A stretch of 7,839 nucleotides of DNA, taken from positions 1-7,839 of the forward strand of contig VFGQ01000031.1 of the NCBI GenBank assembly GCA_009391605.1. The letters run 5' to 3'. The position numbers and the translations under genes are program-made. Below, piece after piece: positions 1-5,911 of the stretch (its first letter is position 1; every line of letters begins with the position of its first letter). The stretch is from SAR202 cluster bacterium (GTDB taxonomy: Bacteria; Chloroflexota; Dehalococcoidia; SAR202; GCA-002694895). The notes beneath the pieces were generated by a model, which saw nothing but the letters and a program-made list of their open reading frames with translations, was not told where the DNA came from and searched no databases.

Positions 1-1265
1 ATGGTGGAGGATTAACTGATAAAATTGACTGGACAGATTATGCCGGATATATTGAGGCTTCAAGAAAATCAGGAGCTACTTTAAATATAGCATTCCAGGT
101 TGGACATTCAACTGTAAGATCAGCTGTAATCGGCCAAGAAGACAGGCCACCAACAGCTGATGAATTGACTGAAATGAAGAGATTGGTTGCAGAATCTCTT
201 GATGCAGGAGCTTTAGGTTTTTCCACAGGGTTATTTTATGCACCAGGATATTATGCAAGAACTGATGAAGTAATAGCATTAGCAGAAGAAGCAGGTAAAC
301 GTAATAAACTGTACTCAACTCATCAAAGAGATGAAGGTATAAGTTCTGTCGGATTGTTTGTATCTTTAAATGAAGCAATTGAAATTGGAAGAAGGGCAGA
401 ATGCAAAGTTCAGATATCTCATGTTAAATGTGATACTTTTTCTGTTTGGGGTAAAGCCGATAAATATTTAGAATTATTAGAAAGTACAGTAACTGAAGGA
501 CTTAATGTCAGAGGTGATCAGTATCCTTACCCAAGATCGAGTACTTCAATAACTGGAGCTATTTTCCCTAGATGGTCATTGTCTGGAGGAAGAGATGAAA
601 CATTGAAAATTATGGCTGATGAAGTTTCAAGAGGTGAGTTAATAGATGGAATTAATGAGATTATTGATAAGGGTAGAACTACAGATGGAATCATGATAGC
701 TAGATATGTACCAGATGAATCTTTGGAAGGAAAAAATATTACTGAAATATCAGAAATAATGGGGACTACGCCTGCAGAAGCTGTGTTGAGAGTATACCAG
801 GAAGGTGAAGTCAGTGTTGTGATGAAAAGCATGGATCAAAAAGATGTTGATACATTTGCAAAACATCCTTTAGTTGCAGTAGCATCTGATGGATCTTCAA
901 TGTCTACTGAAGGTATACTTTCAGCAGGCAGACCTCATCCTAGAAGTTATGGTACAAACCCAGCTTTTATTCAAACATTTGTAAATGAAAAGAAAATAGT
1001 ATCCCTTCAGGAAGCAATCAGAAAAATGACATCACTTCCTGCAAGTAGATTGGGTCTTTCAAATAGAGGAAGATTAGTTCCAGGATATGCAGCAGATGTA
1101 GTAATTATGGAAGCTGAAAAAGTAAAAGCAAATGCTACATTCTTAGATCCACATCAGTATCCATCCGGGATAACTCATGTGATTGTAAATGGAGAAATTG
1201 TAATTCAAGATGAGAAATTTACAGGTAAAACTCCAGGAGCAATGATTACTGATTTTAATTCTTAA
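1..1265 (+). CDS. N-acyl-D-amino-acid deacylase (D-aminoacylase family), 5' truncated by window edge
   Basis: The reading frame is open from base 3 to the TAA at 1263-1265, giving 420 residues; the true start lies upstream, so the ATG at 165 is internal. The family (amidohydrolase superfamily, about 480-540 residues) removes the acyl group from N-acyl-D-amino acids using zinc. Family blocks occur in order, numbered from base 3: VGHSTVR near 35-41, FSTGLFYAPG near 73-82, THQRDE with His107, ISHVK with His140, GDQYPYP, ASDG with Asp296, HPRSYGTNP, and a C-terminal block of RLGLSNRGRLVPGYAADVVI followed by VNGEIV. By family knowledge the two His bind zinc and the SDG Asp is catalytic. The N-terminal part that would hold the HxH and zinc-bridging Cys is outside the window. 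The stop codon abuts the stop of the convergent MFS gene with no spacer. The family is secure; the substrate within N-acyl-D-amino acids is not. Confidence 0.93.
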   Translation, partial: GGGLTDKIDWTDYAGYIEASRKSGATLNIAFQVGHSTVRSAVIGQEDRPPTADELTEMKRLVAESLDAGALGFSTGLFYAPGYYARTDEVIALAEEAGKRNKLYSTHQRDEGISSVGLFVSLNEAIEIGRRAECKVQISHVKCDTFSVWGKADKYLELLESTVTEGLNVRGDQYPYPRSSTSITGAIFPRWSLSGGRDETLKIMADEVSRGELIDGINEIIDKGRTTDGIMIARYVPDESLEGKNITEISEIMGTTPAEAVLRVYQEGEVSVVMKSMDQKDVDTFAKHPLVAVASDGSSMSTEGILSAGRPHPRSYGTNPAFIQTFVNEKKIVSLQEAIRKMTSLPASRLGLSNRGRLVPGYAADVVIMEAEKVKANATFLDPHQYPSGITHVIVNGEIVIQDEKFTGKTPGAMITDFNS

Positions 1266-2531
1266 TTAATTATATTTTTTAAATGTAATAGATTTAAATC
1301 TTAATAAAATTAGTGCGTAGATTATTTTTATTGCACCTCCAAAGACAAGGGATAAGTTAATTCCAAATATTGAAGACACGTATCCGGCTACACCTGGACT
1401 AAATGTATGAGCACCTGTTCTACCAAGATTTGAAATGCTGGCCATTTGTGTTTGATTTTGTTCGCTCACAATGTTCATCATAAATGCTTGTCTTGTAGGA
1501 ATATCTAGATCATTAAATGCTTCTTTTATTAAATATAATATTGAAGCTATAATCCAGTTTGTTGATAAGGCAGCTACTACAATAATGCTATTTGCAATTA
1601 TTTGGCTTAATATCATAGTGTTTAAAATCCCAATTTTTTTTGCTATTTTTGGTGCAAGTATAAGTGAGATCCCATTTAGAATTTGAGCCAAGATAAATAT
1701 TATTGATAATATTCCTTCATTTAATGAAAAGCTTTTTATTAACCAAAAAGAAATAAAACTTCTGGCTATGAATCCTCCTCCAAAAGAATCAATTGCAAAT
1801 AAACTTGTAATAATTAAAATTAACTTTGAATCACTACCTGAAGTCGAGATAATCTTGGCTTTTTCATAATTAATTGATTCAATTTCTTTGTTTAAAAAAA
1901 TGTATGTAGATGTTTGTATTGTATTTATTAAAGTGTAAATAGTTAATAAAATAAAATAGATAGATTTAGTTTGCAGAGATGTTATTGATCTTAATACTGG
2001 AATTATTATCAGTATAGAAGTTCCAATGATTTTTGAAATCATTGGTAAAAAATTATATACGCTATAAGCATATGTTTGGTTTTTTGGTTCCACCAGTTTA
2101 GATATTATTGGAATTTCTATAGAAGATATACCAGTCCTATCTCCTCCTGTAATACTACCAATCGAGAAAATGGCTGCAATCAAAATCATATAGTAATTAT
2201 CTGTATACATTAACATTATTCCGCTTATAGTCGCGCTTAGAGTCATAATGATTAGAGAAATTTTTCTACTTAGTATATTTTTAAAAAAATATACAAATAA
2301 ATTTGATATTGCTCCGCTTAATGTAAAGCACGATAACGCTATCCCAAATTGCAGATTTGATAATCCTAAGTAATATAGATAAATGCCCAGAAATACCCCC
2401 AGGAAACCAAGATTATAACCTCTCAAAGTTGTAGCCAAAAGAATAGTAACTAAGTTTTTGTTTTTGTATAAAGATTGATTATTATTTATTGTTTTCTCTT
2501 TAATGAATATTTGCTTACTCAAGTAAGCCAA
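1266..2531 (-). CDS. MFS transporter, 12 predicted membrane segments
   Basis: This encodes a 421-residue, very hydrophobic protein of the major facilitator superfamily, expected in the inner membrane. Hydrophobic segments are spaced as two six-helix halves, joined by a polar loop near residues 214-235 rich in Lys, Glu and Ser. A DLDIPTRQAFMMNIV block near 341-355 resembles the D(V/I)PTRQ motif known in drug- and sugar-efflux-like MFS proteins, and SNLGRTGAHTFSPGVAGY near 367-384 fits the loop and helix that usually follow it. No ATG lies near the N-terminus. The longest frame starts with TTG at 2531, and a second in-frame TTG is at 2522; both fall inside the end of the upstream M20 gene, and no good ribosome site is visible, so translational coupling is likely. 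The protein could import substrates or export products of the M20 deacylase; substrate and direction cannot be read from the sequence. GC content is low and Ile, Asn and Lys are abundant. Confidence 0.88.
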   Translation of the reverse strand: MAYLSKQIFIKEKTINNNQSLYKNKNLVTILLATTLRGYNLGFLGVFLGIYLYYLGLSNLQFGIALSCFTLSGAISNLFVYFFKNILSRKISLIIMTLSATISGIMLMYTDNYYMILIAAIFSIGSITGGDRTGISSIEIPIISKLVEPKNQTYAYSVYNFLPMISKIIGTSILIIIPVLRSITSLQTKSIYFILLTIYTLINTIQTSTYIFLNKEIESINYEKAKIISTSGSDSKLILIITSLFAIDSFGGGFIARSFISFWLIKSFSLNEGILSIIFILAQILNGISLILAPKIAKKIGILNTMILSQIIANSIIVVAALSTNWIIASILYLIKEAFNDLDIPTRQAFMMNIVSEQNQTQMASISNLGRTGAHTFSPGVAGYVSSIFGINLSLVFGGAIKIIYALILLRFKSITFKKYN

Positions 2532-3741
2532 TTGATAAAAGGCAATAAAGTTTAATATTATTTATGTAATCATCTAATAAAACTCTTTCGTCTGGTTGTG
2601 TATTGTACTTTCCTCCTGACCCCATAACGAATCCAGGTATTTTAAGTTTATTTACTATATGACCTGCATCTGTCCCATAAAGTGAATAAGGAAGAATTTG
2701 ACCAATTATTGCATTAGAATTTTTGATTAATTTATTACTTATATTTATCAATTTAATTGTATGTTTGGATAACTTGGTTTTAATAGGAGGCATAATTGGG
2801 TTGTTAGATTGAATAGTAAATTTAACATCAGCATTTTTATAAATCTTGTTATATTTTGAAGTGATTAGCCCTATTTGGTGATTTATATTTTTTATATCGT
2901 CAAAATTTGTGAATCTAACAGAGCCGTAGATAATAGCATTATCAGAAACTTGGGGAGGCCTGTCATCAGAAAAGTTTTCTCCTAAACCTGATCTTACTGA
3001 ACCTATATGAATAATATTTAATTTTTTTTCATCGTTATCTTTAATCTTTTTAGTAATATCTAAGTTTGTTATATCATTTAGTATTTTATTCAATATTATT
3101 GTGGCATCTGTAGCTTCATCTCGTTTACTTAAATGCCTTGTTTCTCCAATGATGTTGATTGTGAATGAATATGTCCCCGCATGAATTGTCATAAAGTTCA
3201 AATCAGTTGGCTCCCCATTAATAAAAAAATCACCTTTTAACCCATTATCTAATAATGTTTTTGTACCAACTCCTCCTTGAAGTTCTCCTAATACTGAAGT
3301 GAATATTATTTTGCCTCTGTCTAATCCAATTTTCGTTAATATTTTTGCGCAATAAAACATTGCGGCCATAGAAGCTTTCATGTTAGATACTCCAAGACCA
3401 TATATATGATTATCTTTTATTTCCCCACCAAATGGATCAGAAGTCCACCCACTTCCAATATGATTCGTGTCCAGATGGCCATTAAATATTATTGTTTTAT
3501 GATTATCAGAAAAATTAAGATTTGATATAAGATTAAGCCGATTATCATTTGTATTATGAATTTTATTAACTGTTCCTAATTCAGAATATTTTGATTCCCA
3601 GTATTCAATAATATTATTTTCATTTTTTGAATTTGTTCTGCTGTCTATTTGAATAATAGATTTAAGAATATTGATAGCTTCATTTTGATCCAGGTAAGAT
3701 TCTATTTTTTGGAGGTAGTTATTTAATATTTTGTTATCCAT
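2515..3741 (-). CDS. M20-family peptidase/deacylase with altered metal-site residues
   Basis: The 408-residue protein matches the M20 fold of ArgE, DapE and aminoacylase-like hydrolases, which cleave amide bonds of N-acyl amino acids or small peptides with two metals. Visible blocks are FNGHLDT (His89, Asp91), YGLGVSNMKAS (114-124), VLGELQGGVGT (150-160), INGEPT (Glu177), the lid-domain GETRHLS (His203), YGTDAGH (355-361) and a final QPDERV block. Compared with ArgE/DapE, the bridging Asp is Asn120, the second Glu of the EE pair is Leu154, and the C-terminal His is apparently Thr381, while His89, the catalytic Glu153 and Glu177 remain. From memory, GVSNMK and GELQGG also occur in other M20 members, so this is probably a subfamily trait and not decay. 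Start is ATG at 3741, with no Shine-Dalgarno but a TATAAT 7 nt upstream. It is the first gene of a two-gene unit with the MFS transporter. Confidence 0.9.
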   Translation of the reverse strand: MDNKILNNYLQKIESYLDQNEAINILKSIIQIDSRTNSKNENNIIEYWESKYSELGTVNKIHNTNDNRLNLISNLNFSDNHKTIIFNGHLDTNHIGSGWTSDPFGGEIKDNHIYGLGVSNMKASMAAMFYCAKILTKIGLDRGKIIFTSVLGELQGGVGTKTLLDNGLKGDFFINGEPTDLNFMTIHAGTYSFTINIIGETRHLSKRDEATDATIILNKILNDITNLDITKKIKDNDEKKLNIIHIGSVRSGLGENFSDDRPPQVSDNAIIYGSVRFTNFDDIKNINHQIGLITSKYNKIYKNADVKFTIQSNNPIMPPIKTKLSKHTIKLINISNKLIKNSNAIIGQILPYSLYGTDAGHIVNKLKIPGFVMGSGGKYNTQPDERVLLDDYINNIKLYCLLSIGLLE

Positions 3742-3748
3742 AAATTTA

Positions 3749-3754
3749 ATTATA
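3749..3754 (-). promoter_or_regulatory. Candidate -10 box (TATAAT) for the M20 gene, leaderless arrangement
   Basis: On the minus strand a perfect TATAAT ends 7 nt before the ATG of the M20 gene. Because transcription usually starts about 6-8 nt after the -10 box, the mRNA would begin at or next to the ATG, which agrees with the absence of a Shine-Dalgarno sequence. Upstream is only a weak -35 candidate, TTTAAA at 16 bp spacing. TATAAT arises easily by chance in DNA this AT-rich. Confidence 0.4.
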
Positions 3755-3760
3755 ACGATG

Positions 3761-3766
3761 TATACT
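3761..3766 (+). promoter_or_regulatory. Possible -10 box (TATACT) for the AhpD-like selenoprotein gene
   Basis: TATACT lies 39 nt before the ATG at 3806, inside the 64-bp divergent gap that it shares with the M20 promoter. No convincing -35 box is seen at the proper distance, so this is a weak call. Confidence 0.25.
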
Positions 3767-3795
3767 TAATTTTAAACAAATTATTTATATTCTTT

Positions 3796-3801
3796 AGGAG
3801 G
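3796..3801 (+). promoter_or_regulatory. Shine-Dalgarno site (AGGAGG) of the AhpD-like gene
   Basis: A perfect AGGAGG is followed by 4 nt and then the ATG at 3806. It fixes the start, which also gives the MPWI N-terminus recalled for peroxidase-related members of the family. A strong ribosome site argues that the gene is still expressed and is not a decaying pseudogene. Confidence 0.8.
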
Positions 3802-3805
3802 ATAT

Positions 3806-4342
3806 ATGCCCTGGATAAATATGATCAGTGAAAATGATGCAGAAGGGGAATTGGCTGAAATATACAGTCAATTAATTGAACCTTGGGGTGGGGTAGATAA
3901 TATTATGAAAATTCATAGTTTAAGTATTGATTCTCTTAAAGCTCATATGCTTTTGTATAAGACTGTGATGTATGGAAAATCTCCTATAAAAAGAGCTCAA
4001 AGAGAAATGATTGCAGTAGTAACTTCAGCAGCAAATAAATGTGAATACTGAGTAATTCATCACGGAAAAGGGCTTTTCCGATTAACAAAAAATCAAGAAT
4101 TGGTTGATCAATTAAAAGATGATTATAAAAAAGCTGATATAACCATTAAAGAAAAAGCGATGCTGAATTATTCATATAAATTAACTTTATTTCCATGGGA
4201 TATGAAGAAATCTGATGTTGAGGATTTAAAAAAAGCAGGTTTTTCTGACAAAGAGATATTGGATATTAATCAAATTGTATCTTATTACGCTTATGTAAAC
4301 CGATTGGCAGATGGTTTAGGAGTAGAACTGGAGAATATTTAA
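3806..4342 (+). CDS. AhpD-like / carboxymuconolactone decarboxylase-family peroxidase-related selenoprotein (in-frame UGA read as Sec)
   Basis: Read through the TGA at 4049-4051, the frame gives 178 residues, the usual length of the 'peroxidase-related enzyme' branch of the AhpD/CMD family. These small cytoplasmic alpha-helical proteins use a CxxC pair to reduce peroxides or carry electrons. The N-terminus is MPWINMISENDAEGELAEIY. The active-site region is REMIAVVTSAANKCEY, then TGA, then VIHHGKGLFRLT. Spacing matches the relay of M. tuberculosis AhpD (Glu118, Cys130, Cys133, His137): Glu67, Cys79, residue 82 encoded by TGA, His86. The TGA thus replaces the second Cys, the more reactive one in AhpD. 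The C-terminal half (KADITIKEKAMLNYSYKLT, FSDKEILDINQIVSYYAYVNRLADGLGVEL) is also family-typical. A SECIS-like hairpin follows the TGA. Alternatives are a nonsense mutation or a base error of a Cys codon. The gene ends at a TTAA shared with the convergent amidohydrolase. Confidence 0.85.
4049..4051 (+). other. In-frame TGA, predicted selenocysteine codon (residue 82)
   Basis: TGT GAA TAC TGA GTA ATT CAT CAC GGA keeps the family pattern C-x-Y-[C]-x-x-H-H-G with TGA at the second Cys position. No other TGA interrupts any gene in the window, all visible stops are TAA, and TGG serves for Trp throughout, so general reassignment of TGA is unsupported. Confidence 0.82.
4049..4086 (+). promoter_or_regulatory. 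Putative bacterial SECIS element (UGA plus downstream stem-loop)
   Basis: A perfect 7-bp stem, CGGAAAA (4063-4069) with TTTTCCG (4074-4080), closes a GGGC loop and begins 11 nt after the TGA. That equals the recalled spacing between UGA and the minimal upper hairpin of E. coli fdhF. The first two loop bases are G, as expected for SelB binding, and lie 18-19 nt past the TGA. A weaker lower helix can form between GTAAT (4052-4056) and ATTAAC (4081-4086) with one bulged A, making a 38-nt element including the TGA. The hairpin is coding (HGKGLFR), as bacterial SECIS elements are. Confidence 0.72.
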
Positions 4343-5757
4343 AGTCTGGATTTTTTCCAAAAGTTATCAGGGATATTTGTCAGGTGATTCAGGTTGTTTT
4401 CTGATAACATTTTCTTTGATTCTTCTTCAGTTTTTTCTAATATATCTAACTCATTTACTTTCAAGACTTTTCTGTCTAGCATAATTATCTCACCATTTAC
4501 TATAACTGAATTTACATCAGCTGCATTGGCATAGTGAGCTAATCTTGTTACAGGCATATTCATAGGTAGTAAATGAGGTTTGAACATGTCAATTAATATT
4601 ATGTCTGCAACCTTCCCAGTTTCTATTGATCCTAACTCTGATCCTAAACCTAAAGCTTCGGCTGCATCTATAGTTACCATTTCAAGTACTTTACCTGGAG
4701 GTAATATTGTTGTGTCCTCAAAATGCCTACGATGGTAATGCATACATTGGCTCATGTGTCTAAACATATCAAATCCTCTGTCAGGCGCAGCTCCATCTGA
4801 TCCTATAACTACTCTGATACCTTCATCAAGTAACTCAGGAACAGGGCATCTTCCCATAATTGAGTAGTTTGAGCTGGGATTATGAACAATTGTTGGTTTA
4901 TGTTTTTTTATTGATTTCAAATCTTCATCAGATAGTGTGATTGAATGTGATAGTAAGGCCCATTCACCTAGAGCATTAAATTTATCTGATATTGATATTG
5001 AGCCTTCTTTATGCCCATCTTGTGTGAAAATTAAATTGTTTTGAGATCTTAAATCCATAACTTTGTTATACATATAAGCTACAGATTTACTTAAATTATC
5101 ATCATCCATTTCTTCAGGGAAGAATTTAGGGGCTGATACACAAAATGATACTCTATTATTTTGAACGGATTTAATATTATTAACTAAATGTTCTGTTACA
5201 TCCAATTGATTATCAAGGCTTGATTCCACAGGTTTGTTATTTTCTTTATCGTAAAACATTGTAGGATAAGGAGGCCTGTTTGGACCCACTGCAACTATTC
5301 CTTTTATTCCATTTTCTCCAAATGATTTAGCATAACTTACTGCGTAATCAGGTTTGTCTGATCTTAGTAAATCAGTGCCTCCACCAAATAGAATCAAAGA
5401 GGATGTAACTCCTGCTTTGATTTTTTCTAATGCGGATAAACTAGCATCAGTTTCCCAGAAACTTAGACTTGATCCGGTTGAGTAGATTTTTAAGCAAGCA
5501 TCTACCCAGTCGTTTGATTTGCCCACACCTAAAGATTTAACCATTGTGTGTCCTGCATGTGTGTGACAATCGATTAAACCAGGTAATATAACTTTTCTAT
5601 TTGCATCAATAACACAGGTATCATTATTAACTTTTATTTCATCTTTGGAAACTTGAGCTATTTTATTGTCTTTGATTAAAACGCTGCCTGATTCTATTAT
5701 TTCTCTGTCAGGATTCATTGTAATAATTGTGCCATTTTTTATTAAGATTTGGTTCAT
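4339..5757 (-). CDS. Amidohydrolase-superfamily metal hydrolase/deaminase (TRZ/ATZ, MTA/SAH deaminase-like)
   Basis: The 472-residue protein belongs to the amidohydrolase superfamily group that includes cytosine/guanine deaminase, 5-methylthioadenosine/S-adenosylhomocysteine deaminase and the triazine hydrolases. It hydrolyses C-N or similar bonds in ring compounds. An N-terminal beta segment (MNQILIKNGTIITMNP) leads to PGLIDCHTHAGH with His65 and His67, then GHKEG with His249 and Glu251, LLSHSITLSDEDL with His271, VHNPSSNYSI (291-300), and IGSDGAAPDRGFDMF with Asp321. These match the metal and catalytic positions of the group. The C-terminal composite domain has LGSIETGKVADIILID and VNGEI. 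The start ATG at 5757 has only a weak AAAGAG upstream. The gene is divergent from the crotonase operon across a region with inverted repeats and overlaps the convergent AhpD-like gene by 4 bp (TTAA). Family is secure; the substrate is unknown. Confidence 0.92.
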   Translation of the reverse strand: MNQILIKNGTIITMNPDREIIESGSVLIKDNKIAQVSKDEIKVNNDTCVIDANRKVILPGLIDCHTHAGHTMVKSLGVGKSNDWVDACLKIYSTGSSLSFWETDASLSALEKIKAGVTSSLILFGGGTDLLRSDKPDYAVSYAKSFGENGIKGIVAVGPNRPPYPTMFYDKENNKPVESSLDNQLDVTEHLVNNIKSVQNNRVSFCVSAPKFFPEEMDDDNLSKSVAYMYNKVMDLRSQNNLIFTQDGHKEGSISISDKFNALGEWALLSHSITLSDEDLKSIKKHKPTIVHNPSSNYSIMGRCPVPELLDEGIRVVIGSDGAAPDRGFDMFRHMSQCMHYHRRHFEDTTILPPGKVLEMVTIDAAEALGLGSELGSIETGKVADIILIDMFKPHLLPMNMPVTRLAHYANAADVNSVIVNGEIIMLDRKVLKVNELDILEKTEEESKKMLSENNLNHLTNIPDNFWKKSRL

Positions 5758-5788
5758 ATTGCTATCTCTTTAAATATTTTTGTAATTA

Positions 5789-5814
5789 GATATTTTGGTT
5801 TATATTAAAATATC
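5789..5814. repeat. Inverted repeat, 8-bp perfect arms, in divergent promoter region
   Basis: GATATTTT (5789-5796) and AAAATATC (5807-5814) are perfect reverse complements around a 10-bp spacer. The element covers the -35 candidate TTGGTT (5795-5800) of the rightward promoter, so it could be an operator. The arms are AT-rich, which lowers the weight of the match. Confidence 0.4.
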
Positions 5815-5822
5815 ATTATAAT
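5795..5822 (+). promoter_or_regulatory. Candidate promoter of the crotonase/CoA-transferase operon
   Basis: TTGGTT (5795-5800) and a perfect TATAAT (5817-5822) are separated by 16 bp and point rightward. Transcription would begin near 5829, leaving a leader of about 80 nt before the GTG at 5912. The -10 sits in the self-complementary ATTATAAT (5815-5822), so the other strand also reads TATAAT. Confidence 0.45.
5815..5820 (-). promoter_or_regulatory. Candidate -10 box (TATAAT) of the amidohydrolase gene
   Basis: The minus strand of the palindromic ATTATAAT reads TATAAT, 57 bp upstream of the amidohydrolase ATG. Its expected -35 zone, near 5838-5843, coincides with the left arm of the 27-bp dyad but has no good TTGACA match. 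This would be a promoter dependent on, or controlled by, a bound regulator. Confidence 0.3.
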
Positions 5823-5837
5823 TGATTTAATTAATAG

Positions 5838-5864
5838 TTACATTTCAGATTATCTGATCTGTAA
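5838..5864. promoter_or_regulatory. 27-bp dyad, candidate operator for a regulator of the divergent genes
   Basis: The element has nested symmetric arms around base 5851: TTACA (5838-5842) with TGTAA (5860-5864), and TCAGAT (5845-5850) with ATCTGA (5852-5857). Eleven of 13 positions on each side are complementary, with mismatches only at 5843/5859 and 5844/5858. The 1-nt centre makes an RNA hairpin unlikely and favours binding by a dimeric transcription factor. No regulator gene is present in the window. Confidence 0.5.
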
Positions 5865-5898
5865 ATAGTAAAATATATCAACATAAATTAATTGAATA

Positions 5899-5904
5899 TA
5901 GGAG
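5899..5904 (+). promoter_or_regulatory. Shine-Dalgarno site (TAGGAG) that sets the crotonase GTG start
   Basis: TAGGAG is followed by 7 nt and then GTG at 5912. No ATG lies in a suitable position, so this site supports the GTG start. Confidence 0.65.
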
Positions 5905-5911
5905 TATTTAA

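Noticed and set aside
76..832. Open frames on the minus strand opposite the D-aminoacylase
   Set aside because: They are antisense shadows with repetitive Leu/His-rich or low-complexity translations, whereas the plus frame matches family motifs throughout.
4049..4051. General reassignment of TGA to Trp or another amino acid
   Set aside because: No other gene in the window contains an in-frame TGA, TGG is used for Trp throughout, and a Trp at a CxxC Cys position makes no sense for the family.
3806..4342. AhpD-like gene as a pseudogene split by a nonsense mutation
   Set aside because: The stop falls exactly on a redox Cys position, a SECIS-like hairpin follows at the right distance, the rest of the frame is intact and the ribosome site is perfect. 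It remains possible but is the weaker reading.
4100..4342. Separate small protein starting at TTG 4100
   Set aside because: It is in the same frame as the upstream part, has no ribosome site, and is the C-terminal half of the same family domain.
4347..4362. Possible terminator hairpin TGGA-T5-TCCA after the AhpD-like stop
   Set aside because: The stem is only 4 bp, no U-tract follows, and it lies within the convergent amidohydrolase coding sequence.
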